In this document: positions 6,354 to 12,213 of the stretch, one piece after another
How positions within the stretch are numbered: the first letter of the stretch is position 1
Layout: each line of letters begins with the position of its first letter
Origin: an uncultured Collinsella sp.
GTDB taxonomy: Bacteria > Actinomycetota > Coriobacteriia > Coriobacteriales > Coriobacteriaceae
Length of the DNA: 12,213 nt
Assembly: GCA_900549355.1 (NCBI GenBank)
Contig: UROA01000052.1
Location: forward strand, 1 to 12,213
Direction: 5' to 3'
Notes under the pieces: generated by a model
Told to the model about the DNA's origin: nothing
Database searches by the model: none
Seen by the model: only the letters and a program-made list of their open reading frames with translations
Program-made: the position numbers and the translations under genes

Positions 6354-7121
6354 ATGGAATTGTTTGAGCCGATTCTTCATTTCTTTGAGCAACGGTGGGT
6401 CCACAACATCATCTGGGCCGTCATCTTGGCGATAGGCACCGCCGTCGCCGCCAAGGTCGTATCCAAGACCCTGAACCATCTGCTTAACCGAGACGATAAC
6501 CCGCTTCCGGCATCGAGTATCTTCATCAACATCGCGCGCGCCGTCATCTGGATGATTGGCGGCAGCTTTATCCTCGACAACTGCTTTGGCATTAACGCAA
6601 ACGCACTCGTCGCCGCTCTTGGCGTCGGCGGCATCGCCATCTCGCTCGGCTTTCAGGACACGCTGTCAAACCTTATCGGTGGCATGCAGGTGACCTTTAT
6701 GGGCATCATCAAACCCGGCGACAATATCGAGGTCGGCGGTGTGTCGGGCGTGGTCCAAGACATCACTTGGCGCCACACGACCATCGAAGATGCCTGCGGG
6801 CAAACCATCATTGTGCCCAACTCCAACATCTCCAAGAACACGCTCGTACATCTGATGCCCTTTGGGCGCGTGGCCGTACCCGTCGCGGTCAAGGACACGT
6901 CCAAGTGGGCTTCACTGGACGCGCTGGCAGATGAGCTCACCGACGCCACCAAGGCCGCCGTGCTTCCCATCTCGGGCTTTGACAAGGAGCCCTACGTGCT
7001 CTTTAGCGAGATTGGCGACTTTGGCATCAAGGGCAAGATAATCTTTATCGTCAGTGACGACAGCACTACTTTCACGGCAGCCGACGCCTGCATCCGCGCC
7101 ATCGCCCCCATCATCGCCTAA
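6354..7121 (+). CDS. Small-conductance mechanosensitive channel (MscS family)
   Basis: Membrane channel of 255 residues that would open under hypo-osmotic stress and release solutes. There are three membrane segments, about 17-36, 55-76 and 82-113. The third carries the family pore helix VAALGVGGIAISLGFQDTLSN (86-106, two alanine/glycine stretches) and continues NLIGGM. The beta domain follows with KPGDNIEVGGVSGVVQDITW (120-139) and IIVPNSNIS (152-160), both highly characteristic. It is slightly shorter than E. coli MscS (286 residues), mainly at the N terminus. AGGAGG (6338-6343) is ten bases before the ATG at 6354; upstream in-frame starts (TTG 6309, ATG 6321) have no such site. The stop codon lies within the left arm of a palindromic element. 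Confidence 0.92.
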   Translation: MELFEPILHFFEQRWVHNIIWAVILAIGTAVAAKVVSKTLNHLLNRDDNPLPASSIFINIARAVIWMIGGSFILDNCFGINANALVAALGVGGIAISLGFQDTLSNLIGGMQVTFMGIIKPGDNIEVGGVSGVVQDITWRHTTIEDACGQTIIVPNSNISKNTLVHLMPFGRVAVPVAVKDTSKWASLDALADELTDATKAAVLPISGFDKEPYVLFSEIGDFGIKGKIIFIVSDDSTTFTAADACIRAIAPIIA

Positions 7122-7158
7122 CCTGCCAAAAAGGGACAGGCACCTTTGTGGTGGTTTT
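7120..7158 (+). repeat. GGGACAG palindromic element, copy 3 (imperfect arms)
   Basis: The left half AACCTGCCAAAAAGGGACAGG overlaps the MscS-gene TAA stop (7119-7121). In 21 aligned positions it differs from copy 1 only at one base. The right half, CACCTTTGTGGTGGTTTT (7141-7158), does not pair well with it: only AACC/GGTT and scattered inner bases match. The left arm AACCTGCCAAAA is, however, perfectly complementary to the right arm of copy 1, so this copy looks like a hybrid of two arm types. Terminator function here is doubtful. Confidence 0.6.
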
Positions 7159-7183
7159 CATTCGTGGTACCATGGTTTATATA
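7155..7183 (+). promoter_or_regulatory. Candidate promoter of the BMP-domain/phosphoesterase operon
   Basis: TTTTCA (7155-7160) and TATATA (7178-7183), 17 bases apart, each match four of six consensus positions. Transcription would begin near 7190, and the gene's ribosome-binding site follows at 7199-7205. The -35 box overlaps the T-rich end of palindromic copy 3, so that element may have supplied part of the promoter. Confidence 0.4.
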
Positions 7184-7197
7184 GTTGTTTAAACGAC
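7184..7197. promoter_or_regulatory. Near-perfect palindrome at the expected transcription start, possible operator
   Basis: GTTGTTTAAACGAC (7184-7197) is a 14-base palindrome with one non-matching pair (G7187 versus G7195 positions read as GTTG/CGAC). It directly follows the candidate -10 box and precedes the ribosome-binding site, the usual place for a repressor site. No cognate regulator is identified. Confidence 0.35.
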
Positions 7198-7212
7198 TAA
7201 GGGAGCAACATC

Positions 7213-9129
7213 ATGGAAGAGGCCTATCGTCAAGCACGCAAGCGCGGCGAGCAAGGACGTCGACGCGCCATTAGCCAAAGCAAGCATCCATACCTTACGG
7301 ACCTCGATAGCTTGGTTGCTCAGCTCCCCTTAGGTCAGCGAGAGAATGTCGGCCTGCGGGATATTCCGCTCGAAATGGTCGTCGGCACGGTCACCAAGGG
7401 CCGTCAGTCCGCCTTTTCGTGTAACTTTATGCCCCTGCTTTCGTTTAGCACCGAGTTCGCCCGCAAGTGGTCCAACCTCTACGACATCCAGGTGACCGAG
7501 GGCTATCGCGACCCCGTCATCGTCACCGAGTTCATGCATCGGTTCTATGTCCAAGAAGGCAACAAACGCGTCAGTGTCCTCAAATTCCTAGACGCCCCGA
7601 CGGTTTCGGCCAAGGTCACCCGTCTCTACCCCGGCAAATGGGATTCCGTCGAAAGCCGCCTGTACGGCGAGTTCTGCGCGTTTTGGCGCGTCTGCCCCCT
7701 ATACGAGATCGAGTTCTCGCGTGAGGAAAGCTACGAAACGCTCGCCAAGATGCTCGGTCAGAACCTTATCGAAAAATGGCCGCAGAAAAAGGTCGACTAC
7801 CTGCGCCACACCTTCCTGCTCTTTAAGCGCGCCTACCTTCGCGCAGGCGGCGACCACCTGGACATTACGCCTGCCGACGCCATGCTCGTGTACCTCAATG
7901 TGTACAACCAGGACCGCCTGCTGGATACGCCGACGGATATCGTCGTAAACCGCCTGTGCAAGATTTGGCGCGAGCTGGTCATTGCCGGCAAAAATGACGA
8001 GGACAAGGTCGATCTTGTCGAAGCACCGAGCGTCGACGAGGAGGAGACGCCCGCCAAGTCCACCTCTGGCATGCTCAACTTCTTTATGGGCAAGACCGTC
8101 TACTCGACGGCCAACCCCCTGCGCATCGCCTTTATCCATGAGTTCCCCTGTGCGACGTCGAGCTGGGACAGCCTGCACGACCAAGGGCGTCAGTATCTCG
8201 ATGAGCACTTTGGCGGTATCGTGCGCACCGAGGCGTTCGAGGACTGTCACGATCCGGATGTGTTCTACGCCGCCGTGGAAACGGCTGTCAAACATGGAGC
8301 AAACGTCATCTTCTCGACCTCGCACCGCCTGATGGAATACACGCTCAGGGCTGCCGTTGAGTATCCCCGGGTTCGGTTCCTCAACTGCTCTATCGGCCTT
8401 CCCCATCAAAGCGTCCGTTCGTACTTTGGCAAGATGTACGAGGCCAAGTTTCTGCTGGGCGCCCTTGCGGCCAGCATGGCGGACAACCACCGCATCGGTT
8501 ACCACGCGTCGGTCTTCGCCTCGGGCGCACTCAGCGAGATCAACGCCTTTGCGATTGGCGCCTCGCTGCTCGACCCGCGCGCGCAGGTCATCCTCACCTG
8601 GGGCGATGTTCCCGCCGGTGGTCTTGCCGAAGCCATGTGCCGCGAAGGCGTAAGCGTCATGACCGGCGCTGACATGTCAAAGTCGCTCGAAGACCCAACG
8701 GCCTACGGGCTTCACCGCTTGGTCGACGGCAAAGTCACCGGCATCGCCATGCCCGTATGGAACTGGGGCCGTTACTACGAGCTCATCGTTCGCAGCCTTC
8801 TTCATGGCACGTGGGACGAGACCAGCGACGACAACCAAGTGCGCGCTGTCAACTACTGGTATGGCATGAGCTCCGGCGTTATCGACATCCGTTACGCTCC
8901 GGGCCTACCCTACCAAACGCGCAAACTCGTGCAGTTGCTCCGCAACGGCATTGTTGAGGGATCCATCAACCCCTTTGGCGGCGAGCTCCACAGCCAGAAC
9001 GGCGTGGTACAGATCGAAGGCTTCCCTCCGCTGCCGAGCACGCAGATTGTCGAGATGAATTGGCTGGCGGACAACGTGGTAGGCACCATTCCGCAGCTCG
9101 ACGATGAGCCGAAAGTCCCTGCCCTATGA
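7213..9129 (+). CDS. Cytosolic BMP-domain (PnrA/Med-like) protein with N-terminal ParB/sulfiredoxin-like region
   Basis: A 638-residue protein often annotated as a BMP-family ABC substrate-binding protein, but it has no signal peptide: the N terminus is basic (RQARKRGEQGRRRA). Residues about 45-140 contain GLRDIPLEMVVGT (47-59), a dPVIVTEF strand and YVQEGNKRVSVLKFL (112-126), resembling the ParB/sulfiredoxin fold core where G-N-K-R occupies the nucleotide-binding position. Residues about 170-265 are helical, 265-285 an acidic linker. Residues about 300-610 are a BMP/PnrA-like periplasmic-binding fold: LRIAFIHEFP (303-312), KMYEAKFLLGALAASM (407-422), GVSVMTGAD (479-487), GRYYELIVRSLLHGTW (519-534). 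Relatives of this domain bind nucleosides; B. subtilis Med is an intracellular regulator with such a domain. Function here is unknown. AAGGGAG is seven bases before the ATG. The stop overlaps the next start (ATGA), implying coupled translation. Confidence 0.8.
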   Translation: MEEAYRQARKRGEQGRRRAISQSKHPYLTDLDSLVAQLPLGQRENVGLRDIPLEMVVGTVTKGRQSAFSCNFMPLLSFSTEFARKWSNLYDIQVTEGYRDPVIVTEFMHRFYVQEGNKRVSVLKFLDAPTVSAKVTRLYPGKWDSVESRLYGEFCAFWRVCPLYEIEFSREESYETLAKMLGQNLIEKWPQKKVDYLRHTFLLFKRAYLRAGGDHLDITPADAMLVYLNVYNQDRLLDTPTDIVVNRLCKIWRELVIAGKNDEDKVDLVEAPSVDEEETPAKSTSGMLNFFMGKTVYSTANPLRIAFIHEFPCATSSWDSLHDQGRQYLDEHFGGIVRTEAFEDCHDPDVFYAAVETAVKHGANVIFSTSHRLMEYTLRAAVEYPRVRFLNCSIGLPHQSVRSYFGKMYEAKFLLGALAASMADNHRIGYHASVFASGALSEINAFAIGASLLDPRAQVILTWGDVPAGGLAEAMCREGVSVMTGADMSKSLEDPTAYGLHRLVDGKVTGIAMPVWNWGRYYELIVRSLLHGTWDETSDDNQVRAVNYWYGMSSGVIDIRYAPGLPYQTRKLVQLLRNGIVEGSINPFGGELHSQNGVVQIEGFPPLPSTQIVEMNWLADNVVGTIPQLDDEPKVPAL

Positions 9130-9836
9130 AAATCCTTGCCATAGCCGATACCGAAGAACGATGCCTTTGGGAGTGCTTTCGCAAGGAACGCTTTGAGGGA
9201 GTCGACCTGATTTTGTCCGCCGGCGATCTGGACCCGGACTATCTTGAGTTTTTGGTTACGGTCATCAACAAACCGCTCATCTACGTGCGCGGCAATCACG
9301 ATGACCGCTACGCACGTCATGCACCGGGCGGATGTATCTGCGTGGAAGACAGCGTGTACACGTACCGAGGGATTCGCATTGCGGGCCTTGGCGGGTCCAT
9401 GCGTTATCGCGACGGCGCCAACATGTACACCGAACGCGAGATGTCCAAGCGCATGCGTAAGCTGTCGCGTAAGGTTAGAATGCTCGGCGGGTGCGATATC
9501 CTGCTGACCCATGCACCCGCCGCCGGCATGGGCGACCTGGATGATCTGGCACATCGAGGATTCGAATGCTTTAACACAGCGCTCGAGTCCTGGAATCCCG
9601 ACTACATGGTGCACGGGCATGTACACCAAAGCTACGGTTGCGATTTTCAGCGCGAGCGTCAGCACGCATGCGGGGCAACGATCATCAACGCCTGCGGCTA
9701 TACGCAGTTTGAGCTCGACCAGACGCACTACCCCATCCGCGGCTGGCAAGCAGCCTGGCTCAACTCACAAACCATGCGCCGCGAGCTCAAACGCCACGAT
9801 GCCATCGAGTCCTCAACAGCCAGAACACCCTGGTAA
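9126..9836 (+). CDS. Calcineurin-like metallophosphoesterase (DxE variant), coupled to BMP-domain protein
   Basis: A 236-residue cytosolic metallophosphoesterase. Motifs in order: first metal motif ADTEE (7-11), where the usual D-x-H has Glu10 instead of His; GD at 33-34 (SAGDLDPDY); GNHD 56-59 (RGNHDD); TH 128-129; and HGHVH 163-167. All but the first match the family, so it is probably active with an altered metal site. The length fits YfcE/MJ0936-like enzymes with a C-terminal extension (about 205-236). Substrate is unknown: phosphodiester, phosphoprotein and nucleotide substrates are all possible. Its ATG overlaps the stop of the BMP-domain gene by four bases (ATGA), so the two proteins are likely made together and may share a pathway. 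The stop codon falls in the arm of a palindromic terminator. Confidence 0.85.
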   Translation: MKILAIADTEERCLWECFRKERFEGVDLILSAGDLDPDYLEFLVTVINKPLIYVRGNHDDRYARHAPGGCICVEDSVYTYRGIRIAGLGGSMRYRDGANMYTEREMSKRMRKLSRKVRMLGGCDILLTHAPAAGMGDLDDLAHRGFECFNTALESWNPDYMVHGHVHQSYGCDFQRERQHACGATIINACGYTQFELDQTHYPIRGWQAAWLNSQTMRRELKRHDAIESSTARTPW

Positions 9837-9875
9837 CCACCTCAAAGGGGACGCTGTCCCCTTTGAGGTGGTTTT
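9835..9875. terminator. GGGACAG-family palindrome, copy 4 (reverse orientation), perfect terminator
   Basis: AACCACCTCAAAGGGGA (9835-9851) pairs perfectly with 9857-9873; C9852-G9856 extends the stem to 18 base pairs with a three-base GCT loop. TTTT (9872-9875) follows on the plus strand. The left arm begins in the TAA stop (9834-9836). CTGTCCCC (9854-9861) means the GGGGACAG core is on the minus strand here, opposite to the other three copies. It can terminate the plus-strand operon and, read the other way, the ribosomal genes. Confidence 0.8.
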
Positions 9876-9886
9876 GACACGATAGC

Positions 9887-9926
9887 AAGAAACCCGGTCC
9901 TGCGCAGGGCAGAACCGGGTTTCTTT
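9887..9926 (-). terminator. Intrinsic terminator of the rplK-rplA transcript
   Basis: AAGAAACCCGGT (9887-9898) pairs perfectly with ACCGGGTTTCTT (9914-9925), a 12-base-pair stem with an inner palindromic CCTGCGCAGG. Read on the minus strand it lies 36 bases after the rplA stop, and the T-rich end TTTCTT completes an intrinsic terminator. Symmetry suggests it also works for plus-strand read-through. With copy 4 of the palindromes it insulates the convergent gene ends in 9837-9961. Confidence 0.8.
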
Positions 9927-9961
9927 AGCAATGCTTGCTGTACTCAGACAGTAACTAGCAG

Positions 9962-10669
9962 TTACTCAGCCAGGAAGTCACGCTGGACAGCAGGATCGAC
10001 CTTGACGCCAGGGCCCATGGTGGAAGACACGGAGATGGACTTGACGTACTTGCCCTTAGCAGAAGAGGGCTTGACGCGCAGGATCTCGGTGTACAGGGCA
10101 GCGTAGTTCTCGACGAGCTGCTGCTCAGAGAAGGACTTCTTGCCCAGGGGCACGTGGCAGATGCCGTAGCGGTCGGCGCGGTACTCAACGCGGCCAGCCT
10201 TGAGCTCGGAGACCATCTTGGCGACGTCCATGGTCACGGTGCCGAGCTTGGGGTTCGGCATGAGGCCACGGGGACCAAGGATCTTACCGATGCGGCCAAC
10301 CTTGGCCATCATGTTCGGCGTAGCGATAGCGGCGTCGAAGTTGATCTCGCCCTTCTGAATCTGGGCGACGAGCTCGTCGGAACCGATGATGTCGGCGCCG
10401 GCGGCCTCGGCCTCGCGGGCCTTCTCGCCCTCGGCGAAGACGGCAACACGAACGGTCTTGCCGGTGCCGTGGGGCAGGGAGATGGAACCACGGATGTTCT
10501 GGTCAGCCTTACGAGTATCGATGCCCAGACGGAAGTGGGCCTCGACGGTCTCGTCGAACTTGGCGGTGTCGAGCTCCTTGATGAGCTTGGCAGCCTGAAG
10601 GGGGGTGTAGAGCGTGGCGCGGTCGATCTTCTCGGCAGCGGCGTTATAGCTCTTACCATGCTTAGCCAT
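9962..10669 (-). CDS. rplA: 50S ribosomal protein L1
   Basis: Ribosomal protein L1 (235 residues, E. coli 234), which binds 23S rRNA at the mobile L1 stalk and helps release deacylated tRNA; in many bacteria it also represses translation of its own operon. The family signature GPRGLMPNPKLGTV (132-145) is complete, and the N-terminal YTPLQAAKLIKE (21-32), KFDETVEAHFRLGID (37-51) and C-terminal SISVSSTMGPGVKVD (211-225) are typical. Two in-frame ATGs occur: the first (10675) is only two bases from AGGAGG, the second (10669) eight bases away and begins the usual MAKHGK, so 10669 is chosen. It is the last gene of the secE-nusG-rplK-rplA block. Confidence 0.97.
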   Translation of the reverse strand: MAKHGKSYNAAAEKIDRATLYTPLQAAKLIKELDTAKFDETVEAHFRLGIDTRKADQNIRGSISLPHGTGKTVRVAVFAEGEKAREAEAAGADIIGSDELVAQIQKGEINFDAAIATPNMMAKVGRIGKILGPRGLMPNPKLGTVTMDVAKMVSELKAGRVEYRADRYGICHVPLGKKSFSEQQLVENYAALYTEILRVKPSSAKGKYVKSISVSSTMGPGVKVDPAVQRDFLAE

Positions 10670-10692
10670 GTGCATTACCTCCTGTGGTTAAA

Positions 10693-10773
10693 CGGGCGTG
10701 AGCCCTCCCACATCGTATCGTGTGCCCTATTGCACACATTTAACGGGCGCCCCGGTCGGAGCACCCGTCGTTA
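10693..10773 (-). promoter_or_regulatory. Structured rplK-rplA spacer, possible L1 autoregulatory region
   Basis: The 117-base spacer (10670-10786) carries three hairpins: ACGGGCGC/GCACCCGT (10743-10750 with 10761-10768, one wobble), GTGTGC/GCACAC (10721-10726 with 10733-10738) and GGGC/GCCC (10695-10698 with 10703-10706). The motif TTAAACGGGCG (10689 region) repeats as TTTAACGGGCG (10738 region), so the ACCCGT strand could pair with either copy. L1 is known to bind mRNA mimicking its 23S site, but I cannot identify its exact consensus here. Confidence 0.35.
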
Positions 10774-10786
10774 CCATAAGAAATCG

Positions 10787-11215
10787 CTACTCAGCGATGG
10801 TGACGCCCATGGAACGGGCGGTACCGGCGATGATCTTCTTGGCGGCGTCAATGTCGTTGGCATTGAGGTCCGGCATCTTGATCTCGGCGATCTTGGTGAG
10901 CTGCTCCTGGGAGAGCTGACCAACCTTGTCAGCCTGGGGCTTAGCGGAACCAGACTTGAGGTTCAGCTCCTTCTTGATAAGGTGAGCCGCCGGCGGGGTC
11001 TTGGTGATGAAGGAGAAGGACTTGTCCTCGTAGACAGAGATCTCAACGGGGATGATGTCACCCTTCTTGTCCTGCGTCTCGGCGTTAAAGGCCTGGCAGA
11101 ACTGCATGATGTTCACGCCAGCAGCGCCCAGGGCGGGGCCGACGGGAGGAGCAGGGTTTGCTGCACCAGCAGGAATCTGGAGCTTAATGACGTTGGCAGC
11201 CTTCTTCTCAGCCAT
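10787..11215 (-). CDS. rplK: 50S ribosomal protein L11
   Basis: Ribosomal protein L11, 142 residues, the usual size. It binds the GTPase-associated region of 23S rRNA and contacts elongation factors; in many bacteria it is needed for stringent-response activation of RelA and is the target region of thiostrepton. The N-terminal domain has KLQIPAGAANPAPPVGPALG (11-30) with the Pro-rich hinge PPVGPALG, and the C-terminal rRNA-binding domain ends with KIAEIKMPDLNAND (108-121) and GTARSMGVTI (131-140), the family signature. Two ATGs lie close together (11221, 11215); AAAGGA almost touches the first and is seven bases before the second, so 11215 is preferred. Confidence 0.97.
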   Translation of the reverse strand: MAEKKAANVIKLQIPAGAANPAPPVGPALGAAGVNIMQFCQAFNAETQDKKGDIIPVEISVYEDKSFSFITKTPPAAHLIKKELNLKSGSAKPQADKVGQLSQEQLTKIAEIKMPDLNANDIDAAKKIIAGTARSMGVTIAE

Positions 11216-11250
11216 GGTCATTCCTTTCGAATCACGAGTGTGAAGTACTT

Positions 11251-11279
11251 GCTATATCGTAAGCACGCACGTGTTAGAA
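11251..11279 (-). promoter_or_regulatory. Weak candidate promoter before rplK
   Basis: On the minus strand TTCTAA (11274-11279) and TATAGC (11251-11256) are 17 bases apart, weak matches (three and four of six). The nusG-rplK gap (11216-11335) has no clear terminator, so rplK is more likely read from the nusG transcript with possible extra initiation here. Confidence 0.25.
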
Positions 11280-11335
11280 GCACTCCTGAGATGAGCAGTC
11301 ACAGAAGAAGCACGCTCGCGCGAACGGACGAAAAC

Positions 11336-11872
11336 TTAAGCGATGACAGCGACCTGGTTAAAGTCGAGCTCGACCGGCGTCTCGCGGCCAAAGATCATCA
11401 GCGTGACCTTGAGCTTGCCAGCCTCGGTGTTAACCTCGGAGACCTTGCCATCAAAGTCGGTAAGCGGGCCATCGGTGACGCGGACGGACGTACCGACCTC
11501 AATATCAACCGAGGTGCGCTTGGGCGAATCGCCCTTACCGGGACGACGAGTCATCTTGTTGTACTCGTCGCGGGAAAGCGGAGCGGGCTTGCCGTTGCCG
11601 CCTAGGAAACCGGTGACGCCAGGCGTGTTACGAACACACGTCCAAGCATCGTCATCCATCTCCATGCGGACCAAGACATAACCCGGGAAGATCTTGGAAT
11701 CCTTGGTCTCGCGCTTGCCACCCTCTTTAATCTCGGTGACGCGCTCCATAGGAATCTCGATATCAAAGATACGGTCCTGCATGCCCATGGTCTCGATACG
11801 ATGCTCGAGATCGGACTTTACGCGGTTCTCGTATCCGGAGTAAGTGTGAACGACGTACCAACGCTTAGACAT
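11336..11872 (-). CDS. nusG: Transcription elongation/antitermination factor NusG
   Basis: NusG, 178 residues (E. coli 181), binds RNA polymerase, controls pausing and links transcription to Rho or to ribosomes. The NGN domain covers about 1-108 with RWYVVHTYSGYENRVK (4-19), the FPGYVLVRM strand (62-70) and NTPGVTGFLGG (82-92). The KOW domain covers about 125-178 with VRVTDGPLTDFDGKVSEVN (130-148) and the ending PVELDFNQV. The linker (about 108-124) is short and basic and there is no extra acidic N-terminal extension, unlike many Streptomyces and Mycobacterium NusG proteins. GAGGGG is seven bases before the ATG. secE ends only three bases upstream, so the two genes are co-transcribed. Confidence 0.97.
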   Translation of the reverse strand: MSKRWYVVHTYSGYENRVKSDLEHRIETMGMQDRIFDIEIPMERVTEIKEGGKRETKDSKIFPGYVLVRMEMDDDAWTCVRNTPGVTGFLGGNGKPAPLSRDEYNKMTRRPGKGDSPKRTSVDIEVGTSVRVTDGPLTDFDGKVSEVNTEAGKLKVTLMIFGRETPVELDFNQVAVIA

Positions 11873-11875
11873 GGT

Positions 11876-12213
11876 TTAGCCCCTCAATCCAGAGAACAGA
11901 GCAAGAGCCTCGCCAAAGCCAGCATCGAGCAGAGCGATGACGACGCCGACGACGACCAGAGAAGCGCAGACGACGACCGAGTAGTTCACGAGCTCCTTCT
12001 TATCGGGCCACGTGACACGCTTCATCTCGGACTTGACCGAAGCGAAATACTTCTTGGTGCGGGCGAAGAAACCAGGCTTCTCGTTCTTCTTGGACTTCGC
12101 AGCCTTCTCGTTCTTCTTGGCAACGGCCTTCTTGGCCTCAACCTTGGAGTTGGCGGCAGCGCTGTTGGCAGGGGGCGGCTGGCGCGCCCTTTTTTTTTTT
12201 TTTTGATCGTATG
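11876..12213 (-). CDS. secE: Preprotein translocase subunit SecE, N terminus outside window
   Basis: The visible 111 codons encode the SecE subunit of the SecYEG export channel; the start codon lies beyond the right edge. The C-terminal core is clear: a cytoplasmic amphipathic segment FFARTKKYFASVKSEMKRVT followed by WPDKKEL (family motif, VTWP) and one membrane segment NYSVVVCASLVVVGVVIAL, ending FGEALALFSGLRG. This is the short one-membrane-segment form typical of Gram-positive bacteria. The N-terminal part is long and rich in Lys and Ala (KKAVAKKNEKAAKSKKNEK), as in actinobacterial SecE. The far N terminus includes a run of 15 A (minus strand) encoding QKKKKR. Stop TAA (11876-11878) lies three bases before nusG; the nusG ribosome-binding site overlaps the secE end. 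Confidence 0.93.
   Translation of the reverse strand, partial: YDQKKKKRARQPPPANSAAANSKVEAKKAVAKKNEKAAKSKKNEKPGFFARTKKYFASVKSEMKRVTWPDKKELVNYSVVVCASLVVVGVVIALLDAGFGEALALFSGLRG
12190..12204 (-). repeat. 15-base homopolymeric A tract in the 5' region of secE
   Basis: Fifteen consecutive T on the plus strand, read as A on the coding strand of secE. In the frame set by the rest of secE it spells CAA, four AAA codons and AGG. Tracts of this length are prone to polymerase slippage and to sequencing error; the start codon would lie on the far side of it. Confidence 0.85.

Noticed and set aside
10154..11605. A 483-codon open frame on the plus strand across rplA, rplK and nusG
   Set aside because: Antisense to three conserved housekeeping genes, repetitive Gly/Leu/Asp composition and no domain; a shadow frame.
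12012..12206. A 64-codon plus-strand open frame at the right edge, Phe-rich
   Set aside because: It is the reverse of the Lys-rich N-terminal part of secE (AAG/AAA read as CTT/TTT).

Overview
The window is GC-rich bacterial chromosome and looks like a Coriobacteriia actinobacterium, most likely Collinsella or a close relative. This is inferred from protein style, strong GC bias at third codon positions, an LAxTG-type surface anchor and the gene content; no 16S gene is present to confirm it. Ten complete or nearly complete genes are supported, plus a partial secE at the right edge.

Layout. Positions 1-204 hold no gene but contain hairpins. A WYL-type regulator (205-987, +) is followed by a three-gene ABC importer of the TrpXYZ-like type: substrate-binding protein 1148-2128, permease 2332-3255 and ATPase 3248-4042. 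A GC-rich stem-loop lies between the binding-protein gene and the permease gene. Next come a secreted, probably sortase-anchored 5'-nucleotidase (4200-6224) and a small MscS-type mechanosensitive channel (6354-7121). These are followed by a translationally coupled pair: a cytosolic protein joining an N-terminal ParB/sulfiredoxin-like region to a C-terminal BMP (PnrA/Med-like) ligand-binding domain (7213-9129), and a metallophosphoesterase (9126-9836). From 9962 to the right edge the minus strand carries secE-nusG-rplK-rplA in the classical order, converging on the plus-strand genes at two terminators.

How it works together. The transporter probably imports a small organic ligand, an aromatic amino acid by family analogy. 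The nucleotidase would release nucleosides at the cell surface. The BMP-domain protein belongs to a fold that often binds nucleosides, so it could sense them inside the cell; this is inference only. The minus-strand block is housekeeping: protein export, transcription elongation and the ribosomal L1/L11 stalk region.

The most unusual features are a family of palindromic GGGACAG elements, three of whose arms begin inside a gene's TAA stop codon, and the BMP-fusion/phosphoesterase pair, which has a recognisable architecture but no function I can assign. A 15-base A tract in the 5' part of secE and a degenerate lipobox in the substrate-binding protein also deserve checking.
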